Assembly (NCBI GenBank): GCA_002298545.1
Contig: DBKQ01000022.1
Coordinates: 1,434-15,159, forward strand
Origin: Prevotella sp. UBA746
Lineage (GTDB): Bacteria; Bacteroidota; Bacteroidia; Bacteroidales; Bacteroidaceae
Direction: 5' to 3'
DNA length: 13,726 nt
Below are positions 7,803-13,726 of the stretch, in pieces (the stretch's first letter is position 1; each line of letters begins with the position of its first letter). The translations under genes were made by a program, and so were the position numbers. The notes under the pieces were generated by a model that made no database searches, had not been told where the DNA came from, and saw only the letters and a program-made list of their open reading frames with translations.

Positions 7803-7825
7803 GAAAACTTTTACACTACTTATTG

Positions 7826-7881
7826 TCCGATGCTGTTTTCAAGAGTATGCATACAACTTGAAAACAACATCGGATTTTTTT
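7826..7881 (+). terminator. Rho-independent terminator after the M6 protease gene
   Basis: An 18-bp stem (7826-7843 with 7857-7874, a single C-A mismatch) encloses a 13-base loop. Seven T residues (7875-7881) follow. The loop itself contains a 10-bp palindrome, GTATGCATAC (7845-7854). It lies between convergent genes. On the minus strand no T run follows the stem, so it should stop plus-strand transcripts well, and trmO transcripts less well. Confidence 0.92.
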
Positions 7882-7901
7882 CAATGAGCTTGGCTGTTAT
7901 C

Positions 7902-8594
7902 TTAAAAAGGTGAAGAAATTCCCACTACTTTAAGATTTTCACCATCTACAACAAATTTCACATCCATTCCCATATACGGCATTCCGTATATTTTCTCATT
8001 ATCATTGTGGTAATGAGGACGAGGGTCAAGCTCAAGAACTTTACGTAAAGCCTCGAACTGTTCTGAAGTAAACATTTCTTTTATTCTTTCCGGAATCTCC
8101 ACCTTTAAACGCCTTATACCATTTCTGTCGACAAAGCCACAACGAGCATCAGAATGACAATCGGCAATGGTAACATACGGCTTTATGTCGAATATCGGTG
8201 TACCGTCCATAAGGTCGGCACCACGCACAAAGACCAAAGGACTGTTTGCTGCATCATAATCTACTCTTTCGAGTTTTACAGAAGACAGACCTAATCTATT
8301 TGGCCGGAACGGCGAGCGACTGGCAAATACTCCTACCTTCTCATTGCCACCAAGCAATGGTGGACGAACCAATGGACTTGTTGCCCCATGGGGATTTGCC
8401 GAAAACTGCCATACGAGCCACAAATAGTCGAACCCCTCAACACCACGAAGAAAATCACGATTGCGAAACTCTGGAACAAACTCTATATAGCCTTCAAGTT
8501 CCTCAACAAGTCCACTCTGTTTCGGCACGCCGAACTTTGAAGAGAATGGCGAGTGGAAAAATGCCACGGGAGAGATTGTAATATTATTATTCAT
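7902..8594 (-). CDS. trmO: tRNA (N6-threonylcarbamoyladenosine(37)-N6)-methyltransferase TrmO
   Basis: The 230-residue product matches TrmO (formerly YaeB/TsaA) in length and motifs. In Escherichia coli TrmO uses S-adenosylmethionine to methylate t6A37 of tRNA-Thr(GGU) to m6t6A37, which fine-tunes ACY-codon decoding in the cytoplasm. Visible landmarks are FASRSPFRPNRLGLS (90-104) and ADLMDGTPIFDIKPY (126-140), both signature segments of the SAM-binding beta-barrel fold. DPRPHYHND (190-198) marks the C-terminal domain that contacts tRNA. The ATG at 8592-8594 gives the usual N-terminus (ITISPVAFFHSPF) and has no competing upstream in-frame start of value. The gene is monocistronic here. It converges on the protease gene and diverges from the large helicase gene, sharing a promoter region of little more than 100 bases with it. 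Base composition and motifs look normal. Confidence 0.96.
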   Translation of the reverse strand: MNNNITISPVAFFHSPFSSKFGVPKQSGLVEELEGYIEFVPEFRNRDFLRGVEGFDYLWLVWQFSANPHGATSPLVRPPLLGGNEKVGVFASRSPFRPNRLGLSSVKLERVDYDAANSPLVFVRGADLMDGTPIFDIKPYVTIADCHSDARCGFVDRNGIRRLKVEIPERIKEMFTSEQFEALRKVLELDPRPHYHNDNEKIYGMPYMGMDVKFVVDGENLKVVGISSPF

Positions 8595-8654
8595 AATAGC
8601 TAACCTTGCCTAAATAAAAGCATCATCATCGACTATTCGATAATTATAAGCTTT

Positions 8655-8686
8655 CAAACATAAAATCCAAATTCATTTTATGCAAA
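8655..8686 (-). promoter_or_regulatory. Proximal trmO promoter candidate
   Basis: On the minus strand, TTTG (8686-8683) is followed after exactly 20 bases by TATGTTTG (8662-8655). Both boxes match the Bacteroidetes housekeeping consensus TTTG and TAnnTTTG. Transcription would start near 8649, giving a leader of about 55 bases before the trmO ATG. Confidence 0.72.
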
Positions 8687-8710
8687 TGTAATATAATATT
8701 TGTACATTTG
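8679..8710 (+). promoter_or_regulatory. Promoter candidate for the exonuclease-RecQ-UvrD gene
   Basis: TATG (8679-8682, one base off TTTG), a 20-base spacer and TACATTTG (8703-8710, exact -7 consensus) fit the Bacteroidetes promoter. Transcription would start near 8716, leaving only about 13-19 bases before the ATG at 8729 or 8735. The element overlaps both trmO promoters on the other strand. Confidence 0.65.
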
Positions 8711-8712
8711 CA
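8681..8712. repeat. 10-bp perfect inverted repeat spanning the divergent promoters
   Basis: TGCAAATGTA (8681-8690) is the exact reverse complement of TACATTTGCA (8703-8712). The 12-base spacer puts the arm centres 22 bases apart, about two helical turns. Each arm contains a -7-type box, one per strand. The symmetry may reflect two facing promoters, an operator for a dimeric regulator, or both. Confidence 0.65.
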
Positions 8713-8714
8713 AA
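8683..8714 (-). promoter_or_regulatory. Distal trmO promoter candidate
   Basis: A second consensus pair lies upstream of the first on the minus strand: TTTG (8714-8711), a 20-base spacer and TACATTTG (8690-8683). The TTTG at 8686-8683 is the end of this -7 box and also the -33 box of the proximal promoter, so the two promoters cannot be occupied together. Only one of them may be used in the cell. Confidence 0.5.
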
Positions 8715-8728
8715 AGATAGCAACATTA

Positions 8729-11700
8729 ATGCCTATGTCGATATTCAATCTTATATTCGGTAACAAGGAGTCTTCCGACAATGCAAACAGCAATGTTGGA
8801 AAAGAAGAAACTACAATAAAGGAAAGGAACTCATCAAAATATGTATTCATAGATACTGAAATTACAGTAAAGAGCCACAAGATTAACGACATCGGCGCAA
8901 TTCGACATGACGGAACGACTTTTCATAAGGCATCAAAATCAGAACTCATAAATTTCATCAAAGACAGTGATGCTGATTTCGTATGCGGACACAATATCGT
9001 GCATCATGATGCAAAATATCTGTTTGGCAGCGAGCCACAGCCTTGGCTACTCGTAGACACTCTATATATTTCACCTTTGCTCTTTCCTGAACGCCCTTAC
9101 CACAAACTTCTGAAGGACGACAAACTCATTGCAGAACAGATGAATAACCCTGTGAACGACTGCGAAAAGGCAAAGGAACTATTTATGAGCGAAATTGCCA
9201 AATGGAATGAGCTTTCAAAAAAACGCAAATCTATTTATGCTTCTTTGCTTCACGACAAGAAAGAATTCGAAGGATTTATCTGCATTGTTGGCGCTGATAA
9301 ATTTATAGTTGGAAGAGATGTGCTAATAACTCTGATAAACGAAGACTTTAGAGGACTTATCTGCGAAAATGTTGATATTGCAGAATTAGTCTCTTCTAAA
9401 CCTGTAGCCCTGGCATATGCCCTCGCCCTCATCGACACCGCAGATTACCATTCTGTAACTCCAGGGTGGGTGCTATACAATTATCCTGAAACGGAATTTG
9501 TTATCAGAAGACTTCGCAACACCCGATGTAAAAAGGGATGCGAATATTGCAACAAAGCCCTCGATGTCTACCGGAACCTTAATATATTTTATGGTTACGA
9601 TAAATTCCGAACCTATAACGGCGAACCACTGCAGGAAAATGCGGTAAAAGCCGCTGTAGACGGAAAATCACTTCTCGCAATTTTCCCAACCGGCGGTGGA
9701 AAATCGCTAACATTCCAATTGCCTGCTCTAATGAGTGGAAGGAGCGTTCACGGACTGACGGTTGTAATCTCACCCCTACAGTCACTAATGAAAGATCAAG
9801 TAGACAACCTTGCTGACCGCGGAATTACTGATGCTGTTACTATCAATGGTCTGCTCGACCCAATATCTCGTTCGCTTGCCATAGAAAGAGTTATGAACGG
9901 AGATGCCTCTCTCTTATACATAGCTCCAGAGATGCTACGCTCAAAAACGATAGAGAGGATCTTGATGAAACGCCACATCGTTAGATTTGTAATTGATGAA
10001 GCACACTGCTTCTCTGCATGGGGACAGGACTTTCGTGTTGACTACCTTTACATCGGGAAGTTCATAAAAGAATACCAAAACAAAAAAGGCGGAAGCACAA
10101 AAATTCCAATATCGTGCTTTACGGCAACGGCAAAGCAAAAGGTTGTACAAGACATTTGCGACTATTTCAAAAAATGGCTCGATGCCGATCTTGAACTTTT
10201 CGCCTCATCTGCTTCAAGGACAAATCTTCACTATTCCGTCATACATGTTGAGACGGAAAACGAAAAGTACACCAGACTAAGAAGTCTGGTCATGCAAGAA
10301 AATTGCCCCACAATAATATATGTATCGAGAACAAAACGAACTCGTGAACTTGCCCAAAAACTGAGTCGCGACGGAATGAAAGCTCTGCCTTATAACGGGA
10401 AGATGGATGCAGACGAGAAAATTCAAAATCAAGATGCCTTTATGAGCGATAAGGTGAGGATTATCGTTGCAACCTCGGCATTCGGTATGGGAGTGGACAA
10501 AAGCGATGTCGGACTGGTGGTTCACTACGACATCTCTGATTCGCTTGAGAATTATGTGCAAGAAGCTGGACGCGCTGGACGTAATCCAAGTCTTTCTGCC
10601 AAATGCTTCGTACTATATAGCGACAACGACCTTGACAAACATTTCATACTCCTTAATCAAACAAAATTGAGCATCAGCGAGATTCAGCAGGTATGGAGAG
10701 CCGTGAAGAGTTTTACTAAGGAACGCCAATATATTAACTGCTCTGCTCTCGAAATAGCGCGCCAGGCTGGATGGGACGATTCCGTATCCGACATCGAGAC
10801 ACGAGTGCGCACAGCCTTGTCGGCTCTCGAACAAAGTGGATATATCGAAAGGGGAAACAATGTTCCACATGTTTTCGCAACAGGAATTACGGTAAAGAAT
10901 ATGGACGAGGCAAGACAGCGCATCGTAGAATCAAAACTTTTCACAGATAACGAAACAGATAATGCAATAAGGATTATAAAATCGCTTATCTCACAGAAGA
11001 ATATCGCAAAAGCACAAGACTCTGAGGCAGAATCGAGAATTGACTATCTTGCCGACATTCTCGGACTTACAAAAAGGGATATTATCTCTGCCGTGGAACG
11101 AATGCGTCAAGACGGAATTCTTGCCGATACGCTCGACATCTCGGCATATCTGCAAGATAACGGAGGAACTGAACGAAAAGCATTGACAAAGTTGGAAAGT
11201 TTTTCCAAATTGGAACGTTTCATTTTGGAACAGATTCCAGACAAGGCACTACATATTTCATATAAGCAACTTAACGAAAATGCCGTCTGCAACGGCATTG
11301 AAAATTCAACGGAAAAGAATATAAGAACGCTGTTGTATTTTCTTGTAGTGAAAGGCTATACAAGAAAAAAGACCGATGAACAGCGATGTCTTATACTTTC
11401 AAAACAAGGCGACATTGAAGTTATAATAAATCGCTTTGAAAAGAGAATCGAAATATGCCGTTTCATAATTGAATGGCTATATAAATTGGCAGAGAAGACT
11501 GAAAATAATCAGAATAAAGAAGAAAACGGCGCAAATAAAACTACCGAAATAAAAAATGGAGCCGTACAGTTCTCTGTTGTAGAATTGCTTAACGAAATAA
11601 AATCAAACAATATTTCCATGTTCATCAACTTCAACGACCTACAACTTGAAGACGTTGAAGAAGCTCTTCTTTATCTTTCAAGAATCGGAGCGTTAAAACT

Positions 11701-13708
11701 CGACGGTGGATTTCTCGTACTCTATAATGCTATGAGCATCCGGCGTATAAAGGAAAATCGCCTTCAATACAAACAGGCTGATTACCAAATGCTCAATGAA
11801 TTCTATAAACAGAAAATACAACAAATCCATATCGTTGGCGAATATGCCAACCTTATGGTAAAAGACTATAATGCAGCATTGCAATATGTGAAAGATTATT
11901 TTCAAATGAACTACAGACAGTTCATCAATAAATACTTCAAAGGGGAACGTGCCACTGAGATAGAGCAAAACATAACTAAAGGCAAATACAAAAAACTGTT
12001 CGGAGATTTATCACAGCAACAGAAAAACATTATCGACGACAAGGTTTCTCACTGCATCGTGGTGGCTGCAGGCCCCGGCAGTGGCAAGACTCGTGTGCTT
12101 GTACACAAGTTAGCATCATTATTGTTGCTTGAGGACGTAAAACATGAACAACTTCTTATGCTTACTTTCTCGCGTGCTGCCGCAACTGAATTCAAACAAA
12201 GACTAATGCAGCTTATTGGAAATGCAGCTCACTTCGTGGAAATAAAAACGTTCCACTCATATTGCTTTGACTTGCTCGGCAGAATTGGTAATCTTGACGA
12301 AGCTGACGAGGTTGTGAAGAAAGCTGCCATGATGATAAGACAGGGTGAAGTGGAACAGAACAGAATTGGCAAGACGGTGCTCGTGATTGATGAGGCTCAG
12401 GATATGGATAAAGACGATTACGATCTGGTATGCGCTCTTATGGAGATTAATGGGGATATGCGCGTCATTGCCGTTGGCGACGACGACCAGAATATTTTTG
12501 AGTTTCGCGGCTCCAATTCCCAATTTATGTATCAGCTAAGTAAAATACAAGGAAGTCGACTTGTGGAAATGACAGAGAACTTCCGCAGCGCAAAACATGT
12601 TGTAGACGCTGCAAATGATTTTGCAAAGTGTATTTCTCAAAGAATAAAAACAACACCTATTGTTTCAATGAGTAATGAAGACGGATGCGTGAAAGTAGTA
12701 GAACATCTTTCCTTTGACATCAATCATAAACCTATTTTCATGTACCTGCCTGTTGCTGAAGAGATTACAAACAGACAACACAACGGCAGTTGCTGTTTAC
12801 TTACGCAAACAAACGAGGAAGCGTTAATCATGCTCGCCCTACTGAACAAATATGGAGTAAAAGCCAAACTCATACAATCTATGGACGGACTACGCTTTTG
12901 GAATATGGCAGAAGCAAGATATTTCACAAAGTGTATCACCACTAATGTTTCAATCACCCAATCCCCAATCATTACAGATGACATTTGGGAGAAGGCTAAG
13001 GACAAAACATTTTCAAAATATCTCAAAAGCAGCAGCCTCGCTTATCTGAAGCGATGTATTAGGATTTTCGAATTGACCAACCATACTAAATATTACAGCG
13101 ACTTTAGGGAATTCATGTTTGAATCAAACGTGGAAGATTTCTGCGACATTGCTGATGCCGATGTTGTTGTAAGTACTATCCATAAAGCCAAAGGCAAGGA
13201 ATTCGACAATGTTTTCATGCTGATAAAAGACCCTGAACATCCCACCGACGAGATACTGCGACGATATTATGTAGGTATGACACGCGCAAAAAAGAATCTT
13301 ACCATTCATACAAATAGCTATTTGTTCAATAAGATGCGTAGTGATCAACATTTTCTTGACAAAAAAACATATAGTATGCCTGACGAAATTTTGTTGCAGC
13401 TTTCACACAAAGATGTGAACCTCGGCTTCTTCAGTAAATTCAAACAAGAAATTCTATCGCTCAGAAGTGGTTCAACTTTATTATACCACGACTGCCGCTT
13501 CTGTAATCCTGCCACCGGTAACGATGTTGCCATGCTATCGATAAAAATGCAAGACAAACTTCATAACTGGGAAGCAAAAGGATATAAAGCAACTTATGCC
13601 TCTATACGCTTCATTGTGGCTTGGAAGCCCAAGGGTGCTCCCAAAGAGGAAAAAGAGACTGCAGTATTGCTTATTGATTTGCTAATGAAACGCGACTCAA
13701 CAGAGTAA
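8729..13708 (+). CDS. Giant fusion: DEDD exonuclease-like domain + RecQ-type SF2 helicase + UvrD-type SF1 helicase
   Basis: The 1659-residue chain (numbered from ATG 8729; ATG 8735 is also plausible) has these parts. A low-complexity leader (14-36) precedes an exonuclease-like domain (37-153) with D42, E44, D94 and D144; the DEDDh His position is Asn139. A segment of unknown fold (155-290) ends with C267, C271 and C274. The RecQ core (about 296-620) has Walker A TGGGKS (321-326), DEAH (423-426), aromatic loop CFSAWGQDFR (427-436), TATA (465-468) and QEAGRAGR (611-618). Winged-helix-like segments follow (about 665-1080). The UvrD core (about 1093-1530) has AAGPGSGKT (1113-1121), DEAQD (1221-1225), GDDDQNIFEFRG (1250-1261), STIHKAKGKEFD (1482-1493) and YVGMTRAKK (1514-1522). 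The C-terminal domain carries a CxxC (1589-1592). All ATPase motifs look intact. DNA repair or recombination is the likely setting; the exact role is unknown. The upstream TTG at 8708 lies inside the -7 box and is rejected as a start. Confidence 0.93.
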   Translation: MPMSIFNLIFGNKESSDNANSNVGKEETTIKERNSSKYVFIDTEITVKSHKINDIGAIRHDGTTFHKASKSELINFIKDSDADFVCGHNIVHHDAKYLFGSEPQPWLLVDTLYISPLLFPERPYHKLLKDDKLIAEQMNNPVNDCEKAKELFMSEIAKWNELSKKRKSIYASLLHDKKEFEGFICIVGADKFIVGRDVLITLINEDFRGLICENVDIAELVSSKPVALAYALALIDTADYHSVTPGWVLYNYPETEFVIRRLRNTRCKKGCEYCNKALDVYRNLNIFYGYDKFRTYNGEPLQENAVKAAVDGKSLLAIFPTGGGKSLTFQLPALMSGRSVHGLTVVISPLQSLMKDQVDNLADRGITDAVTINGLLDPISRSLAIERVMNGDASLLYIAPEMLRSKTIERILMKRHIVRFVIDEAHCFSAWGQDFRVDYLYIGKFIKEYQNKKGGSTKIPISCFTATAKQKVVQDICDYFKKWLDADLELFASSASRTNLHYSVIHVETENEKYTRLRSLVMQENCPTIIYVSRTKRTRELAQKLSRDGMKALPYNGKMDADEKIQNQDAFMSDKVRIIVATSAFGMGVDKSDVGLVVHYDISDSLENYVQEAGRAGRNPSLSAKCFVLYSDNDLDKHFILLNQTKLSISEIQQVWRAVKSFTKERQYINCSALEIARQAGWDDSVSDIETRVRTALSALEQSGYIERGNNVPHVFATGITVKNMDEARQRIVESKLFTDNETDNAIRIIKSLISQKNIAKAQDSEAESRIDYLADILGLTKRDIISAVERMRQDGILADTLDISAYLQDNGGTERKALTKLESFSKLERFILEQIPDKALHISYKQLNENAVCNGIENSTEKNIRTLLYFLVVKGYTRKKTDEQRCLILSKQGDIEVIINRFEKRIEICRFIIEWLYKLAEKTENNQNKEENGANKTTEIKNGAVQFSVVELLNEIKSNNISMFINFNDLQLEDVEEALLYLSRIGALKLDGGFLVLYNAMSIRRIKENRLQYKQADYQMLNEFYKQKIQQIHIVGEYANLMVKDYNAALQYVKDYFQMNYRQFINKYFKGERATEIEQNITKGKYKKLFGDLSQQQKNIIDDKVSHCIVVAAGPGSGKTRVLVHKLASLLLLEDVKHEQLLMLTFSRAAATEFKQRLMQLIGNAAHFVEIKTFHSYCFDLLGRIGNLDEADEVVKKAAMMIRQGEVEQNRIGKTVLVIDEAQDMDKDDYDLVCALMEINGDMRVIAVGDDDQNIFEFRGSNSQFMYQLSKIQGSRLVEMTENFRSAKHVVDAANDFAKCISQRIKTTPIVSMSNEDGCVKVVEHLSFDINHKPIFMYLPVAEEITNRQHNGSCCLLTQTNEEALIMLALLNKYGVKAKLIQSMDGLRFWNMAEARYFTKCITTNVSITQSPIITDDIWEKAKDKTFSKYLKSSSLAYLKRCIRIFELTNHTKYYSDFREFMFESNVEDFCDIADADVVVSTIHKAKGKEFDNVFMLIKDPEHPTDEILRRYYVGMTRAKKNLTIHTNSYLFNKMRSDQHFLDKKTYSMPDEILLQLSHKDVNLGFFSKFKQEILSLRSGSTLLYHDCRFCNPATGNDVAMLSIKMQDKLHNWEAKGYKATYASIRFIVAWKPKGAPKEEKETAVLLIDLLMKRDSTE

Positions 13709-13726
13709 GCTGCATCTCGGGATAAA

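Noticed and set aside
7826..7881. The hairpin after the protease gene as a bidirectional terminator serving trmO as well.
   Set aside because: On the minus strand the stem is followed by CAATAAG rather than a T run, so efficient intrinsic termination in that direction is not supported.
8644..8892. An 82-codon minus-strand open frame across the trmO-helicase intergenic region.
   Set aside because: It overlaps the divergent promoters and the helicase start and has no family resemblance. The promoter reading explains the region better.
8595..13726. The giant helicase as part of an antiphage defence island.
   Set aside because: Helicase-nuclease fusions are common in defence systems, but the only neighbour visible is trmO and the flank after 13708 is just 18 bases. 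No methylase, toxin, integrase or other defence gene supports the idea here.

Overview
The window looks like chromosomal DNA of a Bacteroidales bacterium, most likely Prevotella or a close relative. The grounds are secreted multidomain proteins ending in type IX secretion (T9SS)-like C-terminal sorting domains, promoters of the Bacteroidetes form TTTG-(about 20)-TAnnTTTG, and A/T-rich leaders without Shine-Dalgarno sequences. The genus call is an inference from style, not from a marker gene. No rRNA, tRNA, CRISPR array, insertion sequence or attachment site is visible.

Left (1-1648): the 3' part of a family-2 glycosyltransferase gene, whose start lies outside the window, overlaps a GNAT N-acetyltransferase gene by ATGA. 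The two probably form the end of a surface-polysaccharide operon.

Middle (1649-7881): a 255-base A/T-rich leader holds a promoter candidate, a spaced direct repeat and an 18-bp palindrome. It precedes a 978-residue secreted protein made of three choice-of-anchor-J-like repeats, a PKD-like domain, a further beta-sandwich module and a C-terminal sorting domain. After a strong terminator comes a 954-residue secreted M6-family metalloprotease, also with a sorting domain, and then a second terminator. Both proteins look like T9SS cargo delivered to the cell surface or medium. They appear to share a beta-sandwich module.

Right (7902-13708): trmO (tRNA t6A37 methyltransferase, minus strand) and a 1659-residue helicase gene (plus strand) diverge from one compact, symmetric promoter region. 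The large protein joins a DEDD-type exonuclease-like domain, a Cys-containing segment, a full RecQ-type SF2 helicase, a helical/winged-helix middle region, a full UvrD-type SF1 helicase and a C-terminal domain. It is the most unusual object here: two complete motors of opposite superfamilies plus a nuclease-like fold in one chain. It is probably a DNA repair or genome-maintenance enzyme, but nothing in the window ties it to a specific pathway. Its DNA is more A/T-rich than that of the secreted-protein genes.
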